NCBI RefSeq assembly: GCF_023715205.1
Contig: NZ_JAMBNR010000003.1
Span: 124,001-188,000, forward strand
Direction of reading: 5' to 3'
Length of the DNA: 64,000 bases
From: Mesobacillus maritimus
GTDB taxonomy: Bacteria; Bacillota; Bacilli; Bacillales; Cytobacillaceae
In this document: positions 38,084 through 47,976 of the stretch, one piece after another
Numbering within the stretch: position 1 is the first letter of the stretch
Layout of the letters: each line of letters opens with the position of its first letter
Position numbers and translations under genes: made by a program
The notes under the pieces: model-generated
The model's database searches: none
Told to the model about the DNA's origin: nothing
Seen by the model: only the letters and a program-made list of their open reading frames with translations

Positions 38084-39133
38084 ATGGCTGAAATTAGACG
38101 CAGCGATATTCACAAGCCCAAGAAGAAAAGAAAGAGAATCATTCGTTGGTTTATGTTACCTCTTCTTCTGGTACTCGTGAGTGTAGTCGCATATGGTGCA
38201 CATTTATATAGCCAAGCAGAAACCGTGATGAAGGATTCTTATCAACCGGTTGATCGAGATTCAAAACGCGCAAGTGTCAATCCGTTTGAAGAAAACATTT
38301 CCGTTTTGTTTATCGGAGTTGACGATAGTTCTAAGCGTAAATTCGATTCAAACTCACGAACAGATGCTTTAATGCTTGCTACTTTTAATAAAGATGAAAA
38401 GTCCGTTAAGCTTCTAAGTATCCCGCGTGACTCTTACGTCTACATCCCGGATAAAGGGTTTTATGACAAAATCAATCATGCGCATGCCTATGGTGGCGTC
38501 GAATATACACTTGAAACTGTAGAAAACCTATTGGATATACCAGTTGATTATTATGTCAAAATGAACTTTGACGCGTTTATTGATGTGGTTGACGCTCTAA
38601 ACGGAATCGAAGTTGACGTTCCTTATACGTTTACTGAACAAGATTCTAGAGACCGCGCTGGTGCAATTACATTAGAAGAAGGAGTACAAACCTTAAATGG
38701 TGAAGAAGCACTTGCTTTAGCACGTACTCGTAAGCTTGACAATGATATTGAACGAGGCAAACGTCAACAGGAAATCATCAAAGCCGTAATTAAAAAGGCG
38801 GCAAATGTTAAATCTCTTACAAACTATACTAGTGTTATTGAAGCAATTGGTTCCAATATGACCACAGACTTACGCTTTGAAGAAATGACTTCTTTCATTG
38901 ATTATGCAGTCGCTGGAACGAAAATGAATTCTGAAACACTCAACCTCGAAGGTGCAGATTCTAGAATCAACGGTGTTTACTATTACCAGCTAGATGAAGT
39001 TGCACTAGAAGAAACGAAAACAAAACTCCAAAAGCATCTTGGATTGACCTCAGAAACAGATTTGGTTACTGAACCTGAAACTGATAACTCGACTGTAACT
39101 GACGCTGGTGCAGAATCAAGCCCTTCCTATTAG
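38084..39133 (+). CDS. tagV: LytR-CpsA-Psr family wall teichoic acid ligase
   Basis: LCP enzymes transfer undecaprenyl-linked teichoic acid to peptidoglycan. The 349 aa have an N-terminal membrane anchor (about 20-40) and an outer LCP domain: NSRTDALMLATFN near 95, LLSIPRDSYVYIP near 112, INHAHAYGGVEYTLETVENLL near 133 and ALARTRKLDNDIERGKRQQ near 210. By position between yvyE and tagO it corresponds to B. subtilis YvhJ/TagV; paralogues TagT and TagU are similar, so the letter is from context. The acidic C-terminal tail is variable. Confidence 0.85.
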   Translation: MAEIRRSDIHKPKKKRKRIIRWFMLPLLLVLVSVVAYGAHLYSQAETVMKDSYQPVDRDSKRASVNPFEENISVLFIGVDDSSKRKFDSNSRTDALMLATFNKDEKSVKLLSIPRDSYVYIPDKGFYDKINHAHAYGGVEYTLETVENLLDIPVDYYVKMNFDAFIDVVDALNGIEVDVPYTFTEQDSRDRAGAITLEEGVQTLNGEEALALARTRKLDNDIERGKRQQEIIKAVIKKAANVKSLTNYTSVIEAIGSNMTTDLRFEEMTSFIDYAVAGTKMNSETLNLEGADSRINGVYYYQLDEVALEETKTKLQKHLGLTSETDLVTEPETDNSTVTDAGAESSPSY

Positions 39134-39146
39134 GAAGGGTTTTTTA
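39120..39146 (+). terminator. Terminator of the LCP gene
   Basis: CCCTTCCT (39121-39128) pairs with AGGAAGGG (39132-39139), followed by six T. The stop codon lies in the loop. Confidence 0.9.
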
Positions 39147-39287
39147 TTTGTTTATCTTAAGGTTAAACCCCGCTTAACAGGAGACTAGCGCTTTTTGTCT
39201 TTCTTACTGTACCCAATTAAAGGAAAATTAAACCATAATTTTCAAGTAACTCCTCTATTATTATTCCCACACTCCACTTTGAAAACA

Positions 39288-39316
39288 ATAAAAAACCCAG
39301 TCAATGGACTGGGTTA
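39288..39316 (-). terminator. Terminator of tagO
   Basis: AACCCAGTC pairs with GACTGGGTT around an AATG loop; the minus strand continues into TTTTT. Confidence 0.85.
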
Positions 39317-40372
39317 TCTGTTTTCCTTTACATATTTACGCCCTCGTAACATATTCAAGAGTGGACGATAATTTTTCCCAACTAAGCCGACACTTTCTAC
39401 AATCAACTCAATTGAAAGTAAAATCACTGTGATTAGCAATAACGAGCCCCACATTGTCGTTAGCGAGAAAATAAACGCTGCTAAACCAAAAAGAGCACTG
39501 ATTGCATAAATCATTAATACCGTTTGTCTATGGGTAAACCCAAGGTTCAAAAAGCAATGATGCAAATGAGATTTATCTGGTGCTGACAATGGTGTTTTAT
39601 TAACAAGACGGCGAACAATCGCGAAGATTGTATCGGTCATTGGTACTCCCAAAATAATGATGGGAATGATAAACGAAATAAATGTTACACCCTTGAAGCC
39701 TAATAAAGATAGGACCGCAATCATGTATCCTAAAAATAACGCCCCGGTATCTCCCATAAAGATCTTTGCTGGATAGAAGTTGTAAAATAAAAATCCAACC
39801 GTACTAACAAGCAAAATAAAGCCAATGGTCATTACATAAACATCGCCCATGACAATCGCCATTCCTGAAATGGAAATTAAAGCGATAGAAGACACTCCTG
39901 CAGCAAGTCCATCTAAACCATCGATTAAATTGATCGCATTTGTTACTCCGACAATCCAGAGAATCGTAATCGGAATACTAAATGGGCCGAATTCAAGCTT
40001 GCCTCCAAATGGCAAGTTGATGAAATCTACATGAACTCCACCAATAAGGATCACAATAAGCGCAGCAGCTATTTGACTAAATAACTTTATCTGTGCAGAG
40101 AGCTCGTACATATCGTCTAAAATACCTGTTATTACAATAACCAAGCTCCCAAGCAAAATTCCGGTATGGGAAGGACTGAAAGGATCCATAATAAAGTGCC
40201 CGATCATAAAACTAATAAAAATAGCAAGACCACCCATTCGTGGCATAATCTTGGCATGTACTTTACGTTGATTCGGTCGATCGGTTGCTCCTAATCGAAA
40301 CGCCAATTTTTTAATCATTGGAGTAAGAAGGATGGAGCTTAAAAAACATATAATTAAGGTCATTAAAAGCAT
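39314..40372 (-). CDS. tagO: Undecaprenyl-phosphate GlcNAc-1-phosphate transferase
   Basis: TagO starts wall teichoic acid synthesis by moving GlcNAc-1-P from UDP-GlcNAc to undecaprenyl phosphate. The 352 aa have about ten membrane segments. Motifs: PNQRKVHAKIMPRMGGLAIF near residue 33, the DDM-type metal motif GILDDMYELSAQ near 85, NAINLIDGLDGLAAG near 138, and the His-rich loop DKSHLHHCFLNLGFTHRQ near 272. It faces the LCP gene convergently, as in B. subtilis. Confidence 0.95.
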   Translation of the reverse strand: MLLMTLIICFLSSILLTPMIKKLAFRLGATDRPNQRKVHAKIMPRMGGLAIFISFMIGHFIMDPFSPSHTGILLGSLVIVITGILDDMYELSAQIKLFSQIAAALIVILIGGVHVDFINLPFGGKLEFGPFSIPITILWIVGVTNAINLIDGLDGLAAGVSSIALISISGMAIVMGDVYVMTIGFILLVSTVGFLFYNFYPAKIFMGDTGALFLGYMIAVLSLLGFKGVTFISFIIPIIILGVPMTDTIFAIVRRLVNKTPLSAPDKSHLHHCFLNLGFTHRQTVLMIYAISALFGLAAFIFSLTTMWGSLLLITVILLSIELIVESVGLVGKNYRPLLNMLRGRKYVKENR

Positions 40373-40620
40373 ATTGACCCTCCTTGTGATTAGGATGCCC
40401 CTGAGTAAATAAATTAGCAGGCCAATTTCTTCATGAAATCGAATCTAATTATAGCACAAAACCCCAGGAAGGGAATGGTATTTCATATTTTGCTAATGTA
40501 CTAGTAACAATCCGTCATTTTTCCGCCTTTTTATTCCAATTCCCTAGGTGAGGTCAAACCATGACACTCTAATAATTGGACGAATGAATCCTTTAAAAGG
40601 TTTCATACAATCAAAAAGCC

Positions 40621-41358
40621 TTATTTTTTTGAAGAGAATTTCTCCTTTAAAACCTCCATTACAAACTCTGGCAAAGCAAGCATCCTTCTCCAACGGGAAG
40701 GTTGTTTAACTAGCCTATACAGCCACTCAATCTTTAATGCTTGCCAAATTTTAGGTGCACGTTTGACCGTACCAGCCAGAACATCGATACTGCCTCCTAC
40801 GCCGATGAAAATTCCTTGTTGAAACCGGTCAATATGATTAACCGTCCATAACTCCTGCCTTGGTACTCCAAGAGCCACTAAAACAATATCCGGCTTCAAG
40901 CTTTGGATCTCATCAGGAATCCGGTCCTCTTTCCAGTCAAAAAAGCCGTGATGGCGCCCCACCAATCGTAGTTCTGGGTAGCGTTTTTCAATATTTGCTG
41001 CAGCTGCATCATTGACCTCTTCTGTACCACCCAAAAGATATACTTTCCATTGGTTCTGATTTGAAAGTTCTAGTAACTTTACAGTCAGATCAAACCCTGT
41101 TACTCGTTCAGGTAAAGGAGTATTTAACAATTTGGAGGCCAAAATAATACCATGACCATCTGGAACAATGTAATTTGCTGATTGTACAGCCTTTAAATAA
41201 TCCGGATTTTTTTTGGAATGCATGACAATCTCTGGATTCGCAGTTACAATGAATGTTTTCTCTTTCGTTATGATCCTGTCCACGATCAAGTCAACCATGT
41301 CGTTAAAACGTTTTGTAATGAAGGGAATTCCCAATATTTTCACAAAGTTTTTTACCAT
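40621..41358 (-). CDS. tagA: WecG/TagA/CpsF family ManNAc transferase
   Basis: TagA adds ManNAc to undecaprenyl-PP-GlcNAc, the second step of the linkage unit. The 245 aa match the family: TANPEIVMHSKKNPDYLKAV near residue 40, VPDGHGIILASKLL near 68, ERVTGFDLTVKLLE near 87, LGVPRQELW near 165 and GVGGSIDVLAGTVKRAPK near 190. In B. subtilis tagA is beside tagB; here it follows tagO, so the first two linkage enzymes are together. The 870-bp leader upstream is long. Confidence 0.94.
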   Translation of the reverse strand: MVKNFVKILGIPFITKRFNDMVDLIVDRIITKEKTFIVTANPEIVMHSKKNPDYLKAVQSANYIVPDGHGIILASKLLNTPLPERVTGFDLTVKLLELSNQNQWKVYLLGGTEEVNDAAAANIEKRYPELRLVGRHHGFFDWKEDRIPDEIQSLKPDIVLVALGVPRQELWTVNHIDRFQQGIFIGVGGSIDVLAGTVKRAPKIWQALKIEWLYRLVKQPSRWRRMLALPEFVMEVLKEKFSSKK

Positions 41359-42020
41359 TTTAAGTACCCATTTCTGTTTTCAATTTCAATATACATACAT
41401 ATTAACAAAACTAATGTAAACTTAACACTTTTTCACAAAAGTATATATATCAACGTGATGACATTTCTTTTTCATTGATTTTACATTCAAAATTTAAATA
41501 TATTGTTCCCTTTGTAAGGCATAAAATAATGGCTTCTTTTAAAACAGCTTTTTTTTCATTAAAATCACGCAAAAAGGGTAACACTAAGTTTTACTTACAT
41601 ACATCACTATATAAGAAAACATAAGCCTCAAGTTTATTTTTCACTTGAACTTATGTCTGTAAAATTTTTTGTCCTATTGATCGAGTCGACTTCTATTGCA
41701 TTTTGTACAATTTGGATTGTTTCTTACTATAGTGCCAATAAGTGCTGGAACAAAATATATTTTATACTAAGAGGATCTTCTCATACGATAATCATCTTGT
41801 GAATAATCACATGCAAAACCAAGCTATTCTTTAATCTACCTCTATTAGTTGAACTGCACAGGTACCACAATATTAATATATTGCTCTTCAACTAAAACCA
41901 TATTTAATATCATGAACTACTTTCATTGTTCACCCTACAACGAACATTATATGTCTATACATATTAAAATTCAATGTAGCCATAAATTCAACGCAAAAAT
42001 GTACTATTTAAATAAAGGTT
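41359..42020. other. AT-rich stretch upstream of tagA without a protein gene
   Basis: No reading frame here has a good ribosome site. A long hairpin joins CATAAGCCTCAAGT (41620-41633) to ACTTGAACTTATG (41643-41655), with T-rich sequence on either side; it could end a leftward transcript or shape the tagA leader. Frames at 41213-41478 and 41849-42043 look like chance. Confidence 0.5.
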
Positions 42021-42200
42021 GTTTTCGTAAAGTTTGTTGTTAAAATCCTAAAGCCGATTTTAACGCGAGATAAGCCTTTCTCTGCGTTACAACTTAGTTT
42101 GTAAGCTCTTTTCACATCTTGAAACGAACTTAGAATGGAATCATAGCTAAATCATTCTATATTTCCTTTAAAAAGCAAACAACCTTTGAGAAAAGAGCCT
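42021..42200. repeat. 180-bp structured intergenic repeat, copy 2
   Basis: It is co-linear with 1-180 over its full length. The first hairpin GTTAAAATC/GATTTTAAC is conserved with one loop change. The long pairing GCTCTTTTCACA (42105-42116) with TGAGAAAAGAGC (42187-42198) has one mismatch. Between them AGAATG-type arms (TAGAATG with CATTCTA) make a hairpin unrelated in sequence to that of copy 1. It ends just before the terminator of the glucosaminidase gene. Confidence 0.8.
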
Positions 42201-42205
42201 AAATA

Positions 42206-42236
42206 AAAAAGCATCCCCAAGGGAATGCTTTTATTT
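42206..42236 (-). terminator. Terminator of the glucosaminidase gene
   Basis: AAAAGCATCCCC pairs with GGGAATGCTTTT, one mismatch, with T6 on the minus strand. Confidence 0.85.
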
Positions 42237-45065
42237 GTAATCCGGTACATCAAACTCAAGACTATAATCTGTTATTAAATCATACAGTCCTTTAATTCTA
42301 TTAACCTGTTTAACTGCCCAACCAATATCTGTAGCATATTGATGTGTTCCAGGGTTTTCAGGATTCCATCTCATTTTATAAATGGTATCCTGTCCTTTTG
42401 AAACATAATTTTGTGCTACAAACTGAGCACCTCCAACAATCGCCTTCTCCGGTGTTGTCCAACCTTTATTATAGGCATATCGGGCACCACCAAGGTTTGC
42501 GTTGCTATCGTAAGCTCCAATTCCGTACATGTTGTAAACAATCGCATCATAATCGGAAGCTGTTCGATCTACCAACTCAACGTCAATAAGACCATTATCG
42601 GTATAAACAATATTGTTTTTAGAATCCTTTTTCACTTTAATTTTAATTCCTGTAGCTAAATCTGAAGTTCCATTTCCTGTCTCTAATAGAGCATGAGAAA
42701 TTAGATACATTTCATTAATACTATAAGTTGAGCTAGCTTGAATAAACCATTCTGCTTTATCATGTAATATCCCTTTTCCAGAGAGAACATTATTGTTCAC
42801 TTCAGTAACATTAGCACCTGCACTACCTGATAACCTCAAAAACTGGAAATACTCAGGTGTATCTTTTTTGAAATTATCTGGATTAATATAATATGCCACC
42901 TCAGAAGGATTGATTGGCACCGTCCATGCAGAGATTTTATACCATACCTGCCCCTTTGAATCAGTAGTTGAGCCATGGACTAAAACAGGATCATTATTAA
43001 ACAATTGTCCTATTATCCCATCATTCGTACTACTACCCGTACGGACATTCCAGGAATCCCCACTAATTCTCCAGGCATTTTTTTCATCTTGGTACAATGC
43101 AGCTGAGCTAACATACACCGATGAGTAGTACGTACGTGGGCGATTAGCCATTTGGATGTCCAGCATTTCATTTAAACTGTAATCATAACTTGTCGTTGTA
43201 TATACTGGCTCTTTCCAATTCGTATTAACATCATCTGTATGGATAAAACCTGTAGTAGCTTCACCGTTTAGATAAACAGTGGCTTTGTACCAATCTTTTG
43301 TGAAAGAATGGAAGATCAACTTACTTCCCTGTTCATAGCTCTTTAAGATAGAAGACCCTTTAGACGCATCTCTGTATACAGATGTAGGTGATTTTAATGC
43401 CTTCCCAATAAACTTCTCAGCATTTTCAATTGCATTTTCTACATCATCTACATGTATATATGCCATCATAGGCTTTCCATTGCGATAGACCTTAGCAATA
43501 TACCAATTCTTTGTATATGTCTTATATTTTAATAGACTACCATTCGAATACGACTTTAGGACTGACGCGCTAAGTGATGGACTTGCATAAACTTTTGTAG
43601 GAGATTTAACAGCTATTCCTTCTAAGTTCTTTTGATCTGTATCAATTTTCTCAACATCATTAACATGAATATACGCTGTCATAGACTTTCCATTACGGTA
43701 AACCTTAGCAATATACCAATTTTCAGTATATGTCTTGAATTTCAATACGCTACCATTAGAATAAGACTTCAAAACTGTTGAGCTCTTTGAAGGACTCATA
43801 TATACCTTTGTTGGAGAATTAATCGCTAATCCTTCTAAACTTGTTTGATTAGTGTTGATTGTCTCGACATCACTTTTTCTAATATAACAAACCTTAGCAA
43901 CACCGTTAATGATTACTTTACCTGTGTACCAACCTGAGGAATAATCATAATATTTTAGAATTGCCCCCTGATTATAGGTTTTTAAGACTGTAGAATCTGT
44001 CGATGTAGAGGAGTAAACCTTTGTAGGAGATTTAGCTGCAATTCCTGATAAGCTTACTTTTACTTCAGCCTTATTCTCTCCAACATCACTTGCTTTAATA
44101 TAGCAGGTTACAGCTTTACCATTTAGATAAACCGTACCAGTATACCAACCTGGTGAATGGTAAGAGTATTTCAATACAGAATTCTGCGAATAGCTTTTAA
44201 GTACCTTTGAGCTTACTGATGGCTCTGCATATACATTTGTAGGATTTAATAATGCGTATCCCGAAAGTGAAACGGCTTCTTTTGGAAGCTCATCTCCAAC
44301 ATCACTTGCTTTAATATAACAAGTGACAGCCTCACCATCTATATATACCTTCCCTTGATACCATCCCTCTTTGAACTCATGGAACTTTAATAGCTTCCCT
44401 TGTTCATAACTTTTTAAAACCTTCGATGTTTCTAGAGGTTCCGCGTAAACATTTGTAGGATCTTTTAAAGCATATCCTTGCAGAGACTCTTTAGAGACGA
44501 CTTGTTGTTCTACCTTTAAACTTCTTGGTTGAACTTCAGAATTAGATAATTCTTCATTCGTTGATGAGGTAGCTTCTCTACTTAATACTTGCTTTTCTGT
44601 TACTGTCTCTTCCACTTCTTCTTTTTCATTTTCTGCACCATCTAATTCAGAATTAGTACCTTCTGCTGAACCTGAATCTAATTGCTCATTGTTTGATTCG
44701 TCATCTACTACCTCTTGACTCTGTGTTGGTTGTGCTAACGAATTGCTTTCGATAAAACCAATTAGAGTTCCCTCTTCACCAGCTGGATAGGATACTTTTG
44801 TAAAATCGTCAATGACTTCTAATTTGACAACCTCTACCCCGTTTGGTATTGATTCAATAATGGTACTTTCTTCTGAAGGTTCCTCATAAAGATTTACTTC
44901 TTCACTCGTAGAACTTTCAACCTTTAGAATCTCCTCCACCGCTGGTATAACTATCTCAGTATTTGATGCAGCGGCTGCATAGTAATTTGTATTTTGAAAG
45001 ATTAATAGAAATGGAAAAACATAAGCAGCCTTTTTTATAATTTTGGAGCTTCTAGTATGACCCAT
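42231..45065 (-). CDS. Secreted SH3-repeat endo-beta-N-acetylglucosaminidase
   Basis: The 944 aa begin with a signal peptide (cleavage near AAAA, residue 33). An SH3-like domain (about 45-110) and an acidic linker (115-190) follow. Six repeats of about 68 aa then run from about 195 to 610, each with PTxVYxxPSxSxxVLKSY, GWYxGKVYxNG and CYIKASDV. Next come another SH3-like domain (about 660-735) and a C-terminal LytD-type glucosaminidase domain with SHALLETGNGTSDLATGI and VYNMYGIGAYDSNANLGG. It cleaves glycan strands outside the cell. The repeats probably bind the wall or teichoic acid. Upstream, 301 bp separate it from the divergent glycosyltransferase. Confidence 0.9.
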   Translation of the reverse strand: MGHTRSSKIIKKAAYVFPFLLIFQNTNYYAAAASNTEIVIPAVEEILKVESSTSEEVNLYEEPSEESTIIESIPNGVEVVKLEVIDDFTKVSYPAGEEGTLIGFIESNSLAQPTQSQEVVDDESNNEQLDSGSAEGTNSELDGAENEKEEVEETVTEKQVLSREATSSTNEELSNSEVQPRSLKVEQQVVSKESLQGYALKDPTNVYAEPLETSKVLKSYEQGKLLKFHEFKEGWYQGKVYIDGEAVTCYIKASDVGDELPKEAVSLSGYALLNPTNVYAEPSVSSKVLKSYSQNSVLKYSYHSPGWYTGTVYLNGKAVTCYIKASDVGENKAEVKVSLSGIAAKSPTKVYSSTSTDSTVLKTYNQGAILKYYDYSSGWYTGKVIINGVAKVCYIRKSDVETINTNQTSLEGLAINSPTKVYMSPSKSSTVLKSYSNGSVLKFKTYTENWYIAKVYRNGKSMTAYIHVNDVEKIDTDQKNLEGIAVKSPTKVYASPSLSASVLKSYSNGSLLKYKTYTKNWYIAKVYRNGKPMMAYIHVDDVENAIENAEKFIGKALKSPTSVYRDASKGSSILKSYEQGSKLIFHSFTKDWYKATVYLNGEATTGFIHTDDVNTNWKEPVYTTTSYDYSLNEMLDIQMANRPRTYYSSVYVSSAALYQDEKNAWRISGDSWNVRTGSSTNDGIIGQLFNNDPVLVHGSTTDSKGQVWYKISAWTVPINPSEVAYYINPDNFKKDTPEYFQFLRLSGSAGANVTEVNNNVLSGKGILHDKAEWFIQASSTYSINEMYLISHALLETGNGTSDLATGIKIKVKKDSKNNIVYTDNGLIDVELVDRTASDYDAIVYNMYGIGAYDSNANLGGARYAYNKGWTTPEKAIVGGAQFVAQNYVSKGQDTIYKMRWNPENPGTHQYATDIGWAVKQVNRIKGLYDLITDYSLEFDVPDYK

Positions 45066-45300
45066 ATCTTCCTGTAAAATCCCCCTTTATTTTATTTCCT
45101 ATATCAATTTAACAGAATAACTTTGTTTTCTCTACAAATTTTTATCATTTCCAGCAAAATGCAACATTTCTAACCAAACAAGTTTAATTAGAAAGTGAGA
45201 ATACACTAGAAAAAGGAAATTAAAATAATAAAACGGGTATTTTAAGCGTCTCCGCAAATAAGGAGACACGATCTTTCAACAATCAAACAAATGGCAAAAG
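45066..45300. other. Divergent intergenic region with a small hairpin
   Basis: It separates the glucosaminidase and GT2 genes. GTCTCC (45248-45253) pairs with GGAGAC (45262-45267) around an 8-nt loop. No gene is seen. Confidence 0.4.
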
Positions 45301-45329
45301 TTGAATGTTTTGCTATTCTTTGATATATA
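45301..45329 (+). promoter_or_regulatory. Sigma A promoter of the GT2-acyltransferase operon
   Basis: TTGAAT (45301-45306) and TATATA (45324-45329) are 17 bp apart, 38 bp before the GT2 start. Confidence 0.65.
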
Positions 45330-45366
45330 AGAAAAGAAAGTAATTACGATTAAAGGATGTCATAAA

Positions 45367-46911
45367 ATGCCCCCATTATTTCGTGAGAATGCTAGAGCTC
45401 TTTTAACAAATAAAGAATTGTCAATACAAAATAATCCAAAAAGTATTATCAATAAGGTGTTTAACAAAACAAAAAAGGTAGCAGTTGTAACAGCTGCTTA
45501 TAATTGCGCAGAGTATTTACCTAAAACCATTGACTCCGTTATCAACCAGACAATTGGATTTGAAAATATTCAATATATCATTGTAGATGATGGGTCCACC
45601 GATTCCACTAAGCAAATTATTGAAGAATATGCTACTAAATTTAAAAACATTTGCTATGTTGCTTTACATAAGAATACCGGTTCTCCCGGAACTCCAAGAA
45701 ACATAGGAATAGAATTAGCAAATGCCGATTATATTACCTTTTTAGATGCTGATGACTGGCTAGCACCAAAAGGGATTGAAACACTTGTAAGAATTTTGGA
45801 TGAGACGAACGATGATTACGTGGTCGGAAAAACAATCAAAGTGACTGAAAAAGGGGAAAGTATAATAGGCGAATTTGCGTCTGTTAAGGAAAGGCGAAAA
45901 ATCTCACCCTTTTATATTCCTCACTTTTTTTATCACATGGGGCCAACTGCTAGAATGATGAAGCTTGCGTTATTGAAAGACAAAGAAATTGGGTTTCCTG
46001 AAATGGTCTTTGCTGAAGATAAGCTGTTTTTCTGTGATGTTTTCTTGGCAGCCCAAACCGTCTCTACAACAACTGAGCCAATTTATTATGTAAATAGGTT
46101 AGAAGAGAATCGAGACTCATTAACGAGGTCAACACATGTATTAGAGAAAAGAAAATCAGATTTAAAGGTTATAGACTATATTAAAGAAAAGAAATTACCT
46201 ATCGAGAAAGAAAAAGTTATATTAAACAGACTTTATGAGTATGACTTTGTCAAAACCTTCGATAGTCAACTTTTTGTAAAATCCGGTCAGAAAGAGGATT
46301 TTCTTTCACTTCTACATCAAGTAATCGAAACAACTAATGATTTACGATATGATTTTAAAGAACAATTCAAAAATCCATTGTACAGAGTTAGTATTGAATT
46401 ATTTTTAGAAAACCGTATCGAAGATTTTACAAATCTTTTTGTCTGGTTCAAAAATGATAAAAACAAGAAATATGTAATTAAAAACAGCTTGCCTTATTAT
46501 GAAGTTCCATTCCTTAAAGACAAATACAAATATATTCCTATGAATTTGTTTGCTAGAGCTCTCGATTCTTATATTATTGGGAACACTTTTTATCAACATG
46601 TTGAAATTTTCGGAGACGATTTAGATCGGGTAAACCATGTTTTGATCAGAGATCGAACAAAGCATGATAACGATTTAATAGTTAACTTCGAACGAAATGG
46701 GAATCTTATCACTTATAAGATTCATTTAGAGGAGTTAACAAAATTAAGTCCTTCCTTATTTACCGTCTTTTTAAGATTCGATGAATATCAGCTTCTTAAT
46801 ATAAAGAAGATTTTAAAAAATCAAGTTTCCTACGACAATCGAGCTGTAGAGTTTTATACTAGTATAGCAAACAATTTAGGTATTTCCATTAAGCCGATCA
46901 AAAAGGAGTAG
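45367..46911 (+). CDS. Family 2 glycosyltransferase, possible teichoic acid glycosyltransferase
   Basis: The 514 aa open with a GT-A domain: VAVVTAAYNCAEYLPKTIDS near residue 38, IIVDDGSTDST near 70, NTGSPGTPRNIGIELA near 103 and the metal motif FLDADDW near 125. The likely base region lies in FAEDKLFFCDVF near 218. The remaining 250 aa are not recognised. The GSPGTPRN segment resembles the wall teichoic acid glycosyltransferases TarS and TarP, but capsule or other polymer enzymes cannot be excluded. The acyltransferase follows after 8 bp. Confidence 0.78.
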   Translation: MPPLFRENARALLTNKELSIQNNPKSIINKVFNKTKKVAVVTAAYNCAEYLPKTIDSVINQTIGFENIQYIIVDDGSTDSTKQIIEEYATKFKNICYVALHKNTGSPGTPRNIGIELANADYITFLDADDWLAPKGIETLVRILDETNDDYVVGKTIKVTEKGESIIGEFASVKERRKISPFYIPHFFYHMGPTARMMKLALLKDKEIGFPEMVFAEDKLFFCDVFLAAQTVSTTTEPIYYVNRLEENRDSLTRSTHVLEKRKSDLKVIDYIKEKKLPIEKEKVILNRLYEYDFVKTFDSQLFVKSGQKEDFLSLLHQVIETTNDLRYDFKEQFKNPLYRVSIELFLENRIEDFTNLFVWFKNDKNKKYVIKNSLPYYEVPFLKDKYKYIPMNLFARALDSYIIGNTFYQHVEIFGDDLDRVNHVLIRDRTKHDNDLIVNFERNGNLITYKIHLEELTKLSPSLFTVFLRFDEYQLLNIKKILKNQVSYDNRAVEFYTSIANNLGISIKPIKKE

Positions 46912-46919
46912 TATTTGCT

Positions 46920-47930
46920 TTGATTCTATATGCAATAAAGTTAAGGGCCGTTGCAATTATTGGCGTCCTCCTAATCCATATTTCAGCTCGACTCGTTCGC
47001 CAGGAAGTAGGCTCCTTTGAATGGTGGATTGGAAATCTAGTTGATAGTAGCAGCAGATGGGCTGTTCCATTATTTATTATGTTGAGTGGGATGCTCCTTT
47101 TAGGAAAAAAGGAATCACAATGGGATATTATCACTAATCGAATCCCGAGATTATTTCTAGCCCTGTTATTTTGGTCTTTTATCTATTCATTATGGGCCTT
47201 CCGTTATGACATCGGGTCTTATTCATTTACGGAATTCGCCATTAATCTTTATCAAAACGACATCAAATACCACTTATGGTACTTATATGCGATTTTAGGA
47301 TTGTACCTTGTGATGCCATTATTTAAAACTTTTATTCAACAAGGCAAGAAAACAGATATACTTTACTTTTTATTTCTTAGTTTTGCTATCAGCGCCATTT
47401 CAACAACGCTTTCCTACTTATTTAAATTTCAGCTTGCAAATGGCTTTGAGTATTTCCTTGGATACGGCGGATATTTTATCCTTGGTTATTATTTAGCCAA
47501 TACTGAGGTTAGTCGTAAAACCACTAATCTATTTCATCTACTAGGTATTGCCGGATTACTCCTAACAATATTGGGTACTTGGTTAGTCAGTGCACAAGAA
47601 GGGAGTCTAAATCAGGTCTTTTATGAATACTTATCTATTACTACACCGTTTGTTTCCATTTCTCTCTTCCTATTTATGAAGGATTTTGGGAACAAGCCAA
47701 ATTCTAACCTTACCTCTATGATTGCAAAGTATAGCTTTGGAATCTATCTGACCCATCCTATGGTATTGGATGTCTTTAGAGGCAAAGAGTTTATACAATT
47801 AACAGGGATATCTCATTTAACAACACACCCTATCGTTTATACCGCTTTTATGCTCATTATTGTATTATTCATTAGTCTTCTTCTTACACTTATAATTAGT
47901 AGAATACCTGTTCTAAGGAAGTTTGTTTAG
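46920..47930 (+). CDS. Membrane acyltransferase 3 family protein
   Basis: The 336 aa have about ten membrane segments. The N-terminal RAVAIIGVLLIHISARLV holds the family His, and later SSRWAVPLFIMLSGMLLL and KYHLWYLYAILGLYLVMPLF fit acyltransferase 3 (OafA/WecH type). Such enzymes O-acetylate polysaccharides from acetyl-CoA. Start is TTG 46920 with AAGGAG 11 nt upstream. Co-transcribed with the GT2 gene, so it may modify the same polymer; a teichoic acid target is inference. Confidence 0.85.
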   Translation: MILYAIKLRAVAIIGVLLIHISARLVRQEVGSFEWWIGNLVDSSSRWAVPLFIMLSGMLLLGKKESQWDIITNRIPRLFLALLFWSFIYSLWAFRYDIGSYSFTEFAINLYQNDIKYHLWYLYAILGLYLVMPLFKTFIQQGKKTDILYFLFLSFAISAISTTLSYLFKFQLANGFEYFLGYGGYFILGYYLANTEVSRKTTNLFHLLGIAGLLLTILGTWLVSAQEGSLNQVFYEYLSITTPFVSISLFLFMKDFGNKPNSNLTSMIAKYSFGIYLTHPMVLDVFRGKEFIQLTGISHLTTHPIVYTAFMLIIVLFISLLLTLIISRIPVLRKFV

Positions 47931-47940
47931 GGCAAATGAA

Positions 47941-47976
47941 AGAACCTCCAGCCATAATAGGCAGGAGGTTCTTTTC
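47941..47976. terminator. Bidirectional terminator
   Basis: AGAACCTCC (47941-47949) pairs with GGAGGTTCT (47964-47972), with T-tracts on both strands, between two convergent genes. Confidence 0.9.

Noticed and set aside
41849-42043. Plus-strand frame of 64 codons before repeat copy 2
   Set aside because: Cys/His-rich composition in AT-rich DNA, no ribosome site, and it runs into the repeat element.
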